Notes: generated by a model from the letters alone, not told the origin. Positions 37,828 through 47,767 are shown, counted from the stretch's first letter. The stretch is DNA of 64,000 nucleotides from Leptolyngbya sp. FACHB-8 (GCF_014695575.1 NZ_JACJOO010000015.1:124001-188000), one strand, 5' to 3'. Numbers and translations are program-made.

Positions 37828-38058
37828 ATGAGCTACCGCGAAATCATCACGATTGAACCCGACAAACGGGGAGGAAAACCTTGTATTCGACGGATGCGAA
37901 TCACGGTTTACGATGTTCTAGGCTGGCTGGCAGCAGGAATGTCTCACGCTGAGATTCTGGATGACTTTCCTGAATTAACTGAGCAAGATATTCGCGCGTG
38001 TTTAGAATTCGCAGCAGATCGTGACCATCGGTTAGTCGCTTCGGTAGGTGCAAGTTGA
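37828..38058 (+). CDS. DUF433 antitoxin-like protein
   Basis: This 76-residue DUF433 protein (ITIEPDKRGGKPCIRRMRITVYDVLGWLAAGMSHAEILDDFPELTEQDIRACLEFAADRD) has the usual winged-helix-like fold. DUF433 proteins are putative antitoxins paired with PIN-like toxins. Its TGA overlaps the TTG start of the next gene. It probably binds its own promoter, which lies in the HIP1/tandem-repeat spacer. Confidence 0.92.
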   Translation: MSYREIITIEPDKRGGKPCIRRMRITVYDVLGWLAAGMSHAEILDDFPELTEQDIRACLEFAADRDHRLVASVGAS

Positions 38059-38387
38059 GGCTTCTATTTGACCAGAATTTAAGCCGGAAATTAGTAGCTC
38101 GATTGGCGGATGTTTTTCCTGAATCTAGTCATGTTCAATTTCAGGGGCTAGACCAGAAAACGGATACAGAAATATGGGAATTTGCCAAGGTTAACGACTT
38201 TTGTATTGTGACGCAAGATGCAGACTTTCCTGAACGAAGCCGTTTATATGGTTCGCCTCCAAAAGTTGTATGGCTCAGATGTGGCAATACACCTACAAGC
38301 CAGGTTGAAGCCTTGATTCGTTCTGGCTTTGTGGCAATCCAAGCCCTATTAAATGACTCTAATTTGCACTGTCTTGAGTTGCATTAA
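38055..38387 (+). CDS. DUF5615 PIN-like toxin
   Basis: This 110-residue PIN-like protein begins MRLLFDQNLSRKLVARLADVFPES. Acidic residues of the PIN fold include D6, the ...TDTEIWEFAK Glu, and TQDADFPERSRLYG. It is the presumed RNase toxin of the DUF433 pair. It starts with TTG, overlapping the antitoxin stop by 4 bases (TTGA). Confidence 0.9.
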   Translation: MRLLFDQNLSRKLVARLADVFPESSHVQFQGLDQKTDTEIWEFAKVNDFCIVTQDADFPERSRLYGSPPKVVWLRCGNTPTSQVEALIRSGFVAIQALLNDSNLHCLELH

Positions 38388-38417
38388 TAATAATAGAAAT
38401 ATCGAGTTAAATGCGTT

Positions 38418-38591
38418 TCATTCCTCTTTCTCAGCACCATAAAATAGGCCAACTCCTCCTATTGAATTGCCGCTAATATTATGAGGATTGAATTTCACAG
38501 CATTGCGTTTCATTTTTTCTTTGAAAAACTCTTCTAGGACAGGAATAGTATTAGGAGCCAGTTCAATATGCCGTGTATCGGCTTCTTGCAT
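38418..38591 (-). CDS. 57-residue ORF downstream of the SieB-like gene
   Basis: The protein MQEADTRHIELAPNTIPVLE... ends GGVGLFYGAEKEE. Its ATG lies five bases after the SieB-like TAG, with AGGGCGA as a possible ribosome site. I recognise no family. It could be a real partner gene or a leftover of a longer reading frame. Confidence 0.45.
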   Translation of the reverse strand: MQEADTRHIELAPNTIPVLEEFFKEKMKRNAVKFNPHNISGNSIGGVGLFYGAEKEE

Positions 38592-38596
38592 TCGCC

Positions 38597-39326
38597 CTAA
38601 AATTGAGTATCTGGCTTTGTTTTCTCCATCTCTAGCAGAAACCCTTTCTGCACTAGAGAATCAACAGCCAAGTACACCTTCCATTCAAGCCAAGGGTGTT
38701 GAGGATCAGAAGGATTGGCTAGCTGTTGATCAAGAAATAGCTTCAAAATTTCTACTTCACTGTCTTGCAATTCCTTGCTTAACGCCTCGAAATAATGGTG
38801 GTCCACAGATTTCTTGTAGTCGTCAAACACAGACTTCATTGAATCAGGAATTTGATACAGGCTATGGATTTGATCAATTCTATGAATCTCCTTCAATAAA
38901 CCGATTTTAACTAGGGAATTAACAGGTCGTTGATGTCTATTAATTTCTAGTGTCTGATTCCCCACCATTTGTAAAATCTCAATGTGGTCATCTGGCAGGT
39001 CTGGAAGAAGATTGCGTATATATTCTTTCTTCTTTTCAAGATCCTTATTTTGTCTGTATTGTGCTGTCAATATTTTTGTAAGCCTTGAAACATTTATCAA
39101 AAACCAAAGCAATAATTCAGTAAGCAGAAGGCCTGAACTAAAAGCTAAAAGAACTAAAAAAAGATAAAACTGCTTCTTCGGATAACTTTTTCGTATCAAT
39201 TACTGGCTTTAGCTCTGGATATAGGAAGAAAATCATGAGAAGTGCAATAAGACATCCGACAGTCACTTGAGCAGCAATCTTCTTGGAGTTAAGAGAAGAT
39301 ATAAACTTTAAAATTTGCTCAATCAT
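38597..39326 (-). pseudogene. SieB-like superinfection exclusion protein, frameshifted
   Basis: Two overlapping frames on the minus strand form one protein. The first (from ATG at 39326) gives MIEQILKFISSLNSKK and a membrane helix, and ends shortly after a T7 run at 39157-39163. The second continues with another helix (FLVLLAFSSGLLLTELLLWFL) and a helical C-terminal domain ending KPDTQF at 38597. One T fewer in the run would join them into about 242 residues. The layout (two helices, then a winged-helix-like tail with LVKIGLL/LVQKGFL) resembles the SieB phage superinfection exclusion family. It may be a pseudogene, a phase-variable gene or a sequencing error. Confidence 0.6.
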
Positions 39327-39590
39327 TGAAGGGATGCCAAGTTTAGGGCTGGTCTAAGAATTATTATGATTAAAAACATATTAGCTCAGCAAAATGAGAG
39401 GGTCTGTTTGGGCGGCAACTGCTACTGAGGGGGGAGGGAGAGCCGATCCTGTGGGTAGGGTTGAGATCCTTACAATAAAGACATCGTTAAAGAGGGCGGA
39501 AAAGTCCTTGCCGGAGCGTAGTGAGGTGGATAATGACACCATCCGGCATCGCCCCCGAGAAAGTCCCTATTGAAACGGATCCCGAGTCCT

Positions 39591-42212
39591 ATGCAACCTA
39601 CGAGCCAGGAAAAATTCACCGAGAAAGTCTGGGAAGCCTTTGTGTCCAGTCAAGACCTGGCGCGGCAGGCCCAGCAGCAACAGATTGAGACTGAGCACCT
39701 GATGAAAGCCCTGTTAGAGCAAGAGGGGCTGGCCGTTAGCGTGTTCAACAAAGCAGGTACCAACGTGCAGCGCGTGCGCGACTACACCGATAGCTTTATT
39801 GCCAAGCAACCCAAAGTCAGCGGCAGTGGTTCCTCTTTATACTGGGGCCGTTCTGCCGATGCGTTGCTCGATCGCGCCGAGAACCACCGCAAATCCTTCG
39901 GCGACGACTTCATTTCCGTCGAGCACATCTTGTTGGGATACGCCCAGGACGATCGCTTTGGGAAACCCTTATTCCGCGAGCTGCGGCTGGACGAAGCCTC
40001 TCTCAGACGGTTTATCGAACAAGTACGAGGCAGCCAAAAAGTGACCGATCAAAATCCTGAAAACAAATACGAAGCCCTGGAGAAATTTGGCCGCGACCTC
40101 ACCGAAATGGCGCGTCAGGGTAAACTCGACCCGGTGATTGGTCGAGACGATGAAATTCGGCGCACCATCCAGATCCTCTCCCGCCGGACGAAGAACAACC
40201 CGGTGCTGATTGGGGAACCTGGGGTAGGTAAAACGGCGATCGCCGAAGGCTTAGCCCAACGTATCGTCAAAGGTGACGTACCCGAATCCCTTAAGGACCG
40301 CAAGCTGATTGCCCTCGATATGGGTGCGTTGATTGCCGGGGCTAAGTATCGTGGCGAATTCGAAGAGCGCTTGAAAGCGGTGCTGAAGGAAGTTATGGAC
40401 TCCAGCGGCACGATCATTCTGTTCATCGATGAGATCCATACTGTTGTGGGCGCGGGTGCGACCCAGGGCGCGATGGATGCCGGGAACCTGCTGAAGCCCA
40501 TGCTGGCCCGAGGCGAGCTGCGCTGTATTGGTGCTACCACCCTGGATGAGTACCGCAAGTATCTGGAAAAGGATGCAGCCCTGGAGCGGCGATTCCAGCA
40601 GGTGTATGTGGATCAGCCCTCCGTGTCTGATACCATCTCCATTCTGCGCGGTCTGAAAGATCGCTACGAGACGCACCACAACGTCAAAATCGCTGACAAC
40701 TCCCTGGTGGCAGCGGCGGTGCTTTCGAATCGTTACATTAGCGATCGCTTCCTCCCCGACAAGGCCATTGACCTGGTGGACGAAGCCGCCGCCAAGCTGA
40801 AGATGGAAGTCACTTCCAAGCCAGAGGAACTGGACGAAGTGGATCGTAAGATTCTGCAACTGGAAATGGAGCGGTTGTCGCTTCAGAAAGAAACGGATGC
40901 TGCGTCGCGCGATCGCCTCGAAAAACTCGACCGAGAACTGGCCGACCTGAAGGAAACTCAATCCGCCTTTAACGCCCAGTGGCAGGCAGAAAAGGATGTC
41001 CTGGATGTCCGTAAAAACCTGAAGGAAGAAATCGACCACGTCAACATCGAGATCGAGCAGGCCGAACGTGACTATGACCTGAACCGTGCCGCCGAGTTAA
41101 AGTACGGCAAACTGGCCCAGCTCCAGAAACAACTGGATGAAGCCGAAACCCGTCTGAACCAGACCCAGACCAGCGGTAAATCCCTGCTGCGGGAAGAAGT
41201 CACCGAGTCCGACATCGCGGAAATCATCTCCAAGTGGACGGGCATCCCCATCAGCAAGCTGGTGGAATCGGAAATGCAAAAACTCCTGCACCTGGAGGAC
41301 GAGCTGCACCATCGAGTGATTGGTCAGGACGAAGCGGTGACGGCAGTTTCGGATGCAATCCAGCGTTCCCGTGCAGGTCTCTCTGACCCCAACCGTCCGA
41401 TCGCCAGCTTCATCTTCCTTGGCCCCACGGGGGTTGGTAAGACCGAGCTTGCGAAAGCTCTGGCCTCCTACCTGTTCGACACAGAGGATGCGATGGTACG
41501 GATCGATATGTCGGAATACATGGAGAAACACGCCGTATCCCGCTTGATTGGTGCACCTCCGGGATATGTGGGTTACGAGGAAGGGGGCCAACTGACGGAG
41601 GCGATTCGTCGCCGGCCCTATGCCGTGGTGCTGTTCGATGAAATCGAGAAAGCTCACCCCGACGTGTTTAACGTCTTCTTGCAAATTTTGGATGACGGAC
41701 GTATCACCGACTCTCAGGGGCGCACGGTGGACTTTAAGAACACCATCATCATCATGACCAGCAACATCGGGTCGCAGTTCATCCTCGACCTGGCTGGCGA
41801 TGACGATCGCTACGACGAAATGCGCAGCCGTGTGATTGACGCGATGCGGGCCAACTTCCGACCAGAATTCCTCAACCGGGTGGACGAATTCATCATCTTC
41901 CATAGCCTGAAGAAGTCCGAGCTACGCAACATCGTTAAGCTGCAAGTGAAGCGGCTAGAGGAGCGGCTGACCGATCGCAAGATGGCCCTCCGCATCTCCG
42001 ATAGCGCTCTCGACTTCCTTGCCGATGTGGGTTACGACCCCGTATATGGGGCACGTCCACTAAAGCGGGCGATTCAGCGGGAGTTGGAAACGGCGATCGC
42101 CAAGGCTATCCTGCGGGGCGAGTTCACCGATGGCGACACCATCTATGTCGATGTGGAGAACGAGCGGTTAGCGTTCAAACGCCTTCCTTCTGAGGTGTTG
42201 ACCACTCAATAA
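39591..42212 (+). CDS. clpB: ATP-dependent disaggregase ClpB
   Basis: This 873-residue Hsp100 works with DnaK to rescue aggregated proteins. It has an N-domain (1-150), first AAA+ domain ([28 protein letters not shown]), a coiled-coil middle domain (about 410-530), second AAA+ domain ([29 protein letters not shown]), and the C-terminal sensor-2 [10 protein letters not shown]. It starts with [12 protein letters not shown]; seven extra residues from an upstream TTG are unlikely. It ends with a clear terminator. Cyanobacteria have two ClpBs, and I cannot tell which this is. Confidence 0.96.
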   Translation: MQPTSQEKFTEKVWEAFVSSQDLARQAQQQQIETEHLMKALLEQEGLAVSVFNKAGTNVQRVRDYTDSFIAKQPKVSGSGSSLYWGRSADALLDRAENHRKSFGDDFISVEHILLGYAQDDRFGKPLFRELRLDEASLRRFIEQVRGSQKVTDQNPENKYEALEKFGRDLTEMARQGKLDPVIGRDDEIRRTIQILSRRTKNNPVLIGEPGVGKTAIAEGLAQRIVKGDVPESLKDRKLIALDMGALIAGAKYRGEFEERLKAVLKEVMDSSGTIILFIDEIHTVVGAGATQGAMDAGNLLKPMLARGELRCIGATTLDEYRKYLEKDAALERRFQQVYVDQPSVSDTISILRGLKDRYETHHNVKIADNSLVAAAVLSNRYISDRFLPDKAIDLVDEAAAKLKMEVTSKPEELDEVDRKILQLEMERLSLQKETDAASRDRLEKLDRELADLKETQSAFNAQWQAEKDVLDVRKNLKEEIDHVNIEIEQAERDYDLNRAAELKYGKLAQLQKQLDEAETRLNQTQTSGKSLLREEVTESDIAEIISKWTGIPISKLVESEMQKLLHLEDELHHRVIGQDEAVTAVSDAIQRSRAGLSDPNRPIASFIFLGPTGVGKTELAKALASYLFDTEDAMVRIDMSEYMEKHAVSRLIGAPPGYVGYEEGGQLTEAIRRRPYAVVLFDEIEKAHPDVFNVFLQILDDGRITDSQGRTVDFKNTIIIMTSNIGSQFILDLAGDDDRYDEMRSRVIDAMRANFRPEFLNRVDEFIIFHSLKKSELRNIVKLQVKRLEERLTDRKMALRISDSALDFLADVGYDPVYGARPLKRAIQRELETAIAKAILRGEFTDGDTIYVDVENERLAFKRLPSEVLTTQ

Positions 42213-42221
42213 CATTCCTTT

Positions 42222-42249
42222 AAAAGGTGGGCTACGGCCCACCTTTTTT
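42222..42249 (+). terminator. Intrinsic terminator of clpB
   Basis: AAAAGGTGGGC and GCCCACCTTTT surround TACG, followed by TTA. Confidence 0.85.
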
Positions 42250-42408
42250 ATTGGGTAATTGAGATAGCGATCGCCAGTTCATTCATTGCGATAAGGAGGT
42301 TCGCTGAGATCTTCTCAAGAAGATTGCCTAAATCTTTTGAGGCTGATAGTGATTTTGCTTTCTCGAACGGGAACTATAGAACTAGATTCCTTCCCCCACG
42401 CATTTACT

Positions 42409-42822
42409 ATGAGTACAAAACCAGGTCGCTTTAGTGTCATCTTTCGCGATTATTGGTCCGCGATTCTGTTTAGTGTCTCCCTGGCTAGCATTGTTTTTAT
42501 TCCGTTTTGCTTGATAACAGTTCCTTTGGGGCTCTTTTTGACATTTCGCCGTGTTGGAATGATACGTAAAGTGATTGCGGATGGTACGCCTGTCGATGCT
42601 GTTCTCACCTTCAAACGATGGAAGAAAGGTGAGTGGATTGTGCGGTATCAATATGTCTTCGACGGCAGTCTGTACGAATCGGTGAATGTTGTGATCGGCT
42701 GGAATTTGTATGGTATGAAAGTGGGCGATCGCCTCACGGCCTTTGTAAATCCCACGAAGCCTACGCAGGCCTACTTGGCAAAACTCTACTTAAAACCAAC
42801 TGCCCTGACTGTCGAAACTTAA
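42409..42822 (+). CDS. DUF3592-like membrane protein
   Basis: This 137-residue protein has a hydrophobic hairpin (about 15-50) followed by a small beta-rich domain (DAVLTFKRWKKGEWIVRYQYVFDGSLYESVN...VGDRLTAFVNPTKPTQAYL). That is the DUF3592 layout; the function is unknown. ATG at 42409 (MSTKPGRFS) is the likely start, although a TTG at 42337 is open. It is transcribed alone, downstream of clpB's terminator. Confidence 0.72.
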   Translation: MSTKPGRFSVIFRDYWSAILFSVSLASIVFIPFCLITVPLGLFLTFRRVGMIRKVIADGTPVDAVLTFKRWKKGEWIVRYQYVFDGSLYESVNVVIGWNLYGMKVGDRLTAFVNPTKPTQAYLAKLYLKPTALTVET

Positions 42823-42857
42823 ACTGTTGCTATTTATAGCTCTTGTCGCGTTAGTTA

Positions 42858-42930
42858 ATTTCAATTCGGGATAAGCCCAAGTGCCCGTTTTGGCGTGCGC
42901 AGAGCACATGTCAAAATAGGCTTTTTTGAA
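42858..42930. repeat. Remnant of a family B element
   Basis: AATTCGGGATAAGCCC and a decayed TTTTGGCGTGCGC stem are recognisable. The other end is lost. Confidence 0.45.
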
Positions 42931-42959
42931 GCGACACTAACAATATGAGATGTATGTTG

Positions 42960-42987
42960 AAAAGGTGGGCAAATGCTCACCTTTTTT
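42960..42987 (+). terminator. Intrinsic terminator
   Basis: AAAAGGTG-GGC pairs with GCTCACCTTTT, with extra T residues. It probably serves the DUF3592-like gene, or the converging META gene on the other strand. Confidence 0.65.
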
Positions 42988-43071
42988 GTTGAAACTTCTG
43001 TAGAAAGATGCTGCTCAGCTTAGCCCTACGCTCTACGTTTGCGACTACTCTACAGGGCGATCGCTCCCGGC

Positions 43072-43749
43072 CTACCACAACCCTGGAATTGGCCCAACCG
43101 TATCCATCGGCACGGGTTCAGGGGTGCTTATCGGCATTGGATCAACGAGTTCGTTGGTCTGAGTAAAGCGCATGGGCTGCTCTTGGTCTTCACTGTAGAC
43201 ATAGAGGTAAGGGCCATCCAACTCAATTCGCTGGGCTGTTTGTAGTGATTGGAGGAAACGACTTTCCTGATCCATGACCGCTGGAGGGCAGGCCATCTCG
43301 GTAGCACCCACGGCACCTATCGCGACAGTTTGACGGGTTGCCGTTGCGTTCTCGCTATTGAACAGAATGTTAGAGAAGTAGCGGTTGCAACCACCAGAAC
43401 CGTTGATGCGATCGCCATCCCCCTCAAACCGAAGGGTTGTCTGAACTCGATCGATTACCCCTGTCCCGTTCAAGTCTTCCAGCAACCATTCTGTATTTAG
43501 TAACTCATCTGCTAAAGCAGGATCAGCGGCAACTAACACAGGTTCCATCTCAGTCGCTACAGGGTTTGAAACAGGGGAATTCTGCTGACACCAGGCTTGC
43601 TTTTCGGGGCTCCAAACTTCACGGGTGAAGCAGTTATAGAAAGGTGAAAGGGAGATCGTGAATCCCTTAGGGACGGCACTAATGGCAGGCCCCAAGGTGC
43701 CCAATCCCATACCAATTCCGAGTAGTCCTACCATCCATTTGTTTGTCAT
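43072..43749 (-). CDS. Exported META-domain protein
   Basis: This 225-residue protein has a Sec signal (MTNKWMVGLLGIGMGLGTLGPAISA). A central META domain (NTEWLLEDLNGTGVIDRVQTTLRFEGDGDRINGSGGCNRYF...MACPPAVMDQESRFLQSL) resembles HslJ, the heat-inducible outer-membrane or periplasmic protein. It ends in a short Pro-rich tail. The ATG at 43749 has GGAG at 8 bases. It is convergent with the preceding gene. Confidence 0.85.
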   Translation of the reverse strand: MTNKWMVGLLGIGMGLGTLGPAISAVPKGFTISLSPFYNCFTREVWSPEKQAWCQQNSPVSNPVATEMEPVLVAADPALADELLNTEWLLEDLNGTGVIDRVQTTLRFEGDGDRINGSGGCNRYFSNILFNSENATATRQTVAIGAVGATEMACPPAVMDQESRFLQSLQTAQRIELDGPYLYVYSEDQEQPMRFTQTNELVDPMPISTPEPVPMDTVGPIPGLW

Positions 43750-44256
43750 CGCTTTCTCCAGCTCATGCCTCAATACGGTTAATCGTTTGTTCTACAGCTT
43801 ATTTCTGATGGCTAAGCTCAATCATATAGAGGGCTTATGAGCTACCTTGTCCGGTTTCATAAATTGATCAGGACTGCGTCAGTCCTATATAGCGCTGTGT
43901 ACGTCGATTAAGTACGGTGGTGTGGAGTACGAAGTGCCCCACACCACCGTTGCTGTACTTAACCTGAGTTCGGGTTAAGGGCGTTTTCAAGTGCCGCGCA
44001 ACGCGCGGCACTTGAAAACGCTCATTTTGGCGTGCGCGAAGCGCACGCCAAAATGAGCACTTCAGCTTATCCCGAACTGAGGTTACTTAGTGCACTAGCA
44101 CATTGCTATAGATCTAACGACTGGGTCGCTCCCGTGGAGTGGAACAGACAACGTATGCTTCACCACACATAAACACAACGTTGAGGGTGACAGACCACTA
44201 GAGGGAACGATTAGACTGGAAACATCACCCTTTCGGAAACGCTCTACCCCTTAGTA
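43750..44256. other. Intergenic region with a family B element inside another repeat
   Basis: The flanks of the B element read GTACGGTGGTGTGG...CCACACCACCG...GTACTT before it and ACTTAGTGCAC after it. An older hairpin element (TATAGCGCTGTG... end) was therefore split by the insertion. A solo family E end (TGACAGACCA next to CTAG, 44188-44201) lies near the regulator gene. Confidence 0.5.
43961..44084. repeat. Family B element, copy 5 (ACTT duplication)
   Basis: Its ends and stems are nearly identical to copy 1. ACTT lies at 43957-43960 and 44085-44088. Confidence 0.85.
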
Positions 44257-44940
44257 ATGTCCAGGCCGACTGTCCGTGACCAGATCATGACGCTCTTAAA
44301 ACTGCGAGGAGCGCAGACCGCTGCGGATTTAGCCGAAGAGTTGGGAGTCTCGCCGATGGCGATTCGGCAACACCTGCAATCGCTGAAGGCGGAGGCCTGG
44401 GTGAGCTACCGGGAAGACCGCAGGCCCATGGGTCGCCCAGTCAAACTTTGGCACCTGACGGATCATTCGCGGAGCCGGTTTCCCGATAGCCATAGTGACC
44501 TGGTGCTAGATTTACTGCGCAGCACCGAACGAGTGTTTGGTGAGGAAGGGGTGAGCCGAATTATTGCTGAGCGCCAAGAACGCCAGGTGCAGAACTACCG
44601 GCAACAGTTGGCAGAATCTGGCGTAGGGAAAGACTGGAAAGCCACAGCAGAGGCGATCGCCCGCTTCCGCCACCAAGAAGGCTACATGGCTGAAGTCTTA
44701 CCCGAAACCGAAGATAGCCTGCTGCTTATAGAAAACCACTGCCCTATCTGCGTCGCTGCTCAAAGCTGCCAGAGCCTATGCCACGCTGAACTGGAGGTAT
44801 TCCAGACCTTGTTGGGGCCAGAGGTTACCGTCGAACGAGTCGAGCATATTTTGCAGGGCGATCGCCGTTGTGCCTACCGGGTGGAGAAGCGCCCCAGTTG
44901 CCCCTCTACGGTTACTCCCCAGGATGAAGCATCGGTCTGA
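44257..44940 (+). CDS. SufR-like helix-turn-helix regulator
   Basis: This 227-residue DeoR/ArsR-type regulator of the COG2345 group contains SufR. It has a winged helix (residues 8-65: LAEELGVSPMAIRQHLQSLKAE), a dimerisation segment (HQEGYMAEVLPETEDSLLLIE), and a Cys cluster NHCPICVAAQSCQSLCHAE, then RRCAYRV, consistent with an Fe-S or redox-sensing site. SufR represses the suf operon, but no suf genes are present, so I call it only SufR-like. Its end overlaps the convergent glycosidase gene by 67 bases. Confidence 0.83.
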   Translation: MSRPTVRDQIMTLLKLRGAQTAADLAEELGVSPMAIRQHLQSLKAEAWVSYREDRRPMGRPVKLWHLTDHSRSRFPDSHSDLVLDLLRSTERVFGEEGVSRIIAERQERQVQNYRQQLAESGVGKDWKATAEAIARFRHQEGYMAEVLPETEDSLLLIENHCPICVAAQSCQSLCHAELEVFQTLLGPEVTVERVEHILQGDRRCAYRVEKRPSCPSTVTPQDEASV

Positions 44941-46553
44941 GCGTCCCCAGTGAGGGCTTGTAGGGCGATCGCCTGAGCTACGTCCGTTTGCCCAAAGGTA
45001 AACACGTAGGGCACCGATTCTGGTAATCGAGCGCGAAATGCGTGCAGGATGTAGGGACTGCCGTAAATCATCAAGCCTTCGAGTCGCTCCGCCTGGAGTA
45101 ACGCCTCCAGCCACGTCTGTGCCGTCTCGCTGAGCCCTGCGCTGCCGCGAAATGGATTACCACGGATGAAGAGTTGGAGAAGGGTGGGTGGATGGTCGCT
45201 ACCGGGCGAGTTGGCATTGTAGCGATCGCAAATCTGCAAGCTACAACCCCACTGCCGGGGCAGCGCGATCGCCGGGCTCTGGTGCGTCAGCCCGTCACCT
45301 CGCAGGGCATCGTCCATCACGATTAAGTTACGGCTGCCCGGAGCCATCTGGAAGCTTGATTGAGGTTGGTGAACCTGCATCGAGGCGTGCAAAATGTTTT
45401 GGGCAGTGGCGATCGCCTCGGGTTGATACAGTTGCTCCGTCAGGGCCTGTGCTTCCAGCCCCGGAGGAGCCAGGTTCTCCCATGCATGCCCTGCATCTCC
45501 ACTGACTCGCGTCTGAGCGATCTTGTGCTTGGCCTGCCAGATGCGCTCAACCGATTCGCGAATACGCTCTGGCGTAATGCGGCCACATTCCACCGCCTCG
45601 ATAACGGCGTTAATGGCCCCTTCAGGGTCAACAGGCATCAGCAAAATATCGACTCCCGCTTCCACCGCGAGAACCGGGGCTTCGTTGGCACCATAGCGGT
45701 TGGTAATGGCCCCCATTACCAGGGCGTCGGTTACAATCAGCCCCTCGAACCCCATGCCCTGACGCAATTCTCCCGTCAGGATGCGGGGGGATAGGGTGGC
45801 GGGGTAATGCTCGTCCAGTGTGGGCAGCAGCAAGTGTGCGCTCATCACTGAGTCTACGTGTGCTGCGATCGCATCTCGAAAAGGAGGCCATTCCAGGCGG
45901 TTGAGGCGATCGCGCCCATGAGGAATCAGCGGCAACTCTAAATGGGAGTCGGTCGCCGTATCACCATGACCGGGGAAATGCTTGGCGCAGGTTAATACGG
46001 GGTAGGGCTGCGCACCCTGGATGAAGGCTTTGGCGAGGGCTCCAACAACCTCTGGATTCTCACCCAAGGCCCGTACATTGATGACAGGATTTTTGGGATT
46101 GTTGTTGACATCTACGACAGGAGCTAGCACCCAGTTTAAGCCCACAGCGAGGGATTCGCGGGCGATCGCCGCTCCCATGTCTGCTGCGTACTGTTGGGCT
46201 AGTGGAAGGTTGGTGTGGGCGATCGCACCCAAAGCCATGGGTGGCGGGAACCAGGTCGCACCTGAGAACCGTTGGCCGACGCCTTCTTCCACATCAGCCG
46301 CCATAAGCAGAGGAACGGCTGCCCAATCCTGTAATTGCTGAGTTCGTAAAGCCAGTTCTGCTACACTGCCACCCAGAAAAATGACACCGCCCACTCCCAA
46401 ATCCTTAATCCAATGCTGAAGGGTCGCCAGAGGGGGTTCCCAGGCTGGATATTGAATTTGATGATCAAACAGATGTCCAGAGGCTCGCACGACGACCATC
46501 TGGGCTACCTGTTCGGCCAGGGTTAAGGAATCAACGGGAGGCAGCAGTACCAT
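44874..46553 (-). CDS. Glycoside hydrolase family 3 protein (NagZ-like)
   Basis: This 559-residue GH3 enzyme has the NagZ-type signature KHFPGHGD (191-198) and the nucleophile Asp276 in IVTDALVMGAI. The catalytic TIM-barrel domain covers about 1-345, and a C-terminal alpha/beta domain follows; short NagZ enzymes lack the latter. NagZ removes GlcNAc from peptidoglycan fragments during cell-wall recycling. The two-domain form is common in cyanobacteria and may act on related beta-linked sugars. No signal peptide is seen, so it is cytosolic. It is convergent with the SufR-like gene. Confidence 0.88.
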   Translation of the reverse strand: MVLLPPVDSLTLAEQVAQMVVVRASGHLFDHQIQYPAWEPPLATLQHWIKDLGVGGVIFLGGSVAELALRTQQLQDWAAVPLLMAADVEEGVGQRFSGATWFPPPMALGAIAHTNLPLAQQYAADMGAAIARESLAVGLNWVLAPVVDVNNNPKNPVINVRALGENPEVVGALAKAFIQGAQPYPVLTCAKHFPGHGDTATDSHLELPLIPHGRDRLNRLEWPPFRDAIAAHVDSVMSAHLLLPTLDEHYPATLSPRILTGELRQGMGFEGLIVTDALVMGAITNRYGANEAPVLAVEAGVDILLMPVDPEGAINAVIEAVECGRITPERIRESVERIWQAKHKIAQTRVSGDAGHAWENLAPPGLEAQALTEQLYQPEAIATAQNILHASMQVHQPQSSFQMAPGSRNLIVMDDALRGDGLTHQSPAIALPRQWGCSLQICDRYNANSPGSDHPPTLLQLFIRGNPFRGSAGLSETAQTWLEALLQAERLEGLMIYGSPYILHAFRARLPESVPYVFTFGQTDVAQAIALQALTGDAQTDASSWGVTVEGQLGRFSTR

Positions 46554-46612
46554 ACGGGCACCTGGGTCGAGTAGGATCCACAGCCCATCATGCCATCAAA
46601 CGATCAAATCAG

Positions 46613-46673
46613 GGCTGACAACTTTCATCGGAGTAGTGTACTTCGCCCACTACTCCGATGAAAGTTGTCAGCC
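46613..46673. repeat. Perfect 26-bp hairpin
   Basis: GGCTGACAACTTTCATCGGA begins a 26-base arm that pairs exactly across a 9-base loop. It lies between the glycosidase start and the pentapeptide gene stop, 18 bases from the latter. Confidence 0.65.
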
Positions 46674-46690
46674 TAAAGCACTGCCTCAAT

Positions 46691-47224
46691 CTATTCAGAC
46701 TCGCAATCGTCATTACGAATGGAATCATCAGGCATAGTGGTTTGGCAGAAAGATGCTGTCTCCAGGTTCACCAGACTCAAGTCAGCTCCACTGAGATTGG
46801 CTCCGGCAAGGTTCGCGCCAGCCAGATAAACCGATCGCATATTAGCCCCTTGCAGGTTGGCATCCTCTAAATCTGCATTGCGGAAGCTGGCTCCCTGCAA
46901 GTCAGCATTCTCCAGGTTGATATTTTCCATGCGAGCCTGGCGAAAACTCGCGTTTCGCAGATTAGAGCCACTCAAGTTGGCCTCTTGCAGCCGAGCTGCA
47001 GTCAGGTCAGCGTAGGGCAGATTGGCTTCAGGTAACTGTACGTGTCGGAGGTGGCAACGAGGACATTGCCCGGTTTCAATCAGTTGGCGGCGAGGGGTAT
47101 TGAAGATATCGAAGCCGTCATCGTCTCCGCCCCAAACGCCGATACCAATGCCGATTTGGGCGATCGCAGGCGAGGCGAGGCCAAACCCTGCCAGGACGAT
47201 CAACAAGGGTGCAACGTATTTCAT
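46691..47224 (-). CDS. Exported pentapeptide-repeat protein
   Basis: This 177-residue protein has a Sec signal (MKYVAPLLIVLAGFGLASPAIAQ). After a linker with a CxxC pair (GQCPRCHL), about 18 pentapeptide repeats of the A(N/D)LxX type run from about residue 68 to 160 (LSGSNLRNASFRQARMENIN...). This should form a right-handed square beta helix. It is probably periplasmic or thylakoid-lumenal. The role is unknown. Confidence 0.9.
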   Translation of the reverse strand: MKYVAPLLIVLAGFGLASPAIAQIGIGIGVWGGDDDGFDIFNTPRRQLIETGQCPRCHLRHVQLPEANLPYADLTAARLQEANLSGSNLRNASFRQARMENINLENADLQGASFRNADLEDANLQGANMRSVYLAGANLAGANLSGADLSLVNLETASFCQTTMPDDSIRNDDCESE

Positions 47225-47359
47225 GGTGTCATTCCTTCAGGCGATCGCTGGCTACAGACAGCTATGCAGATACACCCCTCACATGAGACTCGCCATTCAG
47301 CTGTTGATTAATGGATAGTCGAGCTCCAGGCAACACCGATCTGCGTTGTCAGACCAAAA

Positions 47360-47767
47360 CTACTCCTCGTCCTCGTCATCCTCAATGCCTTCAGAATGTG
47401 GAATGGGTTCAGCAGGACGATTGGCATTGAGCTGGTTGATGAGTGACAAAACACGGGTGCCGCGCTCAATAGAACGATCTTCTAAAAACACCACCTCAGG
47501 GGTGCGGCGCAGGCGCAGACGCCCCAGGTTGCTACGAACATAGCCCGTGGCCGACTTCAGCCCGGCCATTGTTTCGGCACGAGCTTCATCGGTGCCGTAG
47601 ATGCTGACAAAAATTTTGGCGTGTTGCAGGTCACCCGACACGTCCACGTCAGTCACGCTGACCATTCCGACCTGCACGCGATCGTCTTTGATGCCACTCA
47701 AAAGCATCTGACTGACTTCACGCTTAATTAATTCCGAGACACGGGCAACCCGCCGATCTGTAGCCAT
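47360..47767 (-). CDS. rbfA: Ribosome-binding factor A
   Basis: This 135-residue KH-fold RbfA matures the 16S rRNA 5' end and the 30S subunit. Family marks are [19 protein letters not shown], the [23 protein letters not shown] core, and the [23 protein letters not shown] end. The acidic tail ([11 protein letters not shown]) is extra. The ATG is well placed. It lies 93 bases downstream of ycf33 on the same strand, a neighbour pair I recall from other cyanobacteria. Confidence 0.96.
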   Translation of the reverse strand: MATDRRVARVSELIKREVSQMLLSGIKDDRVQVGMVSVTDVDVSGDLQHAKIFVSIYGTDEARAETMAGLKSATGYVRSNLGRLRLRRTPEVVFLEDRSIERGTRVLSLINQLNANRPAEPIPHSEGIEDDEDEE

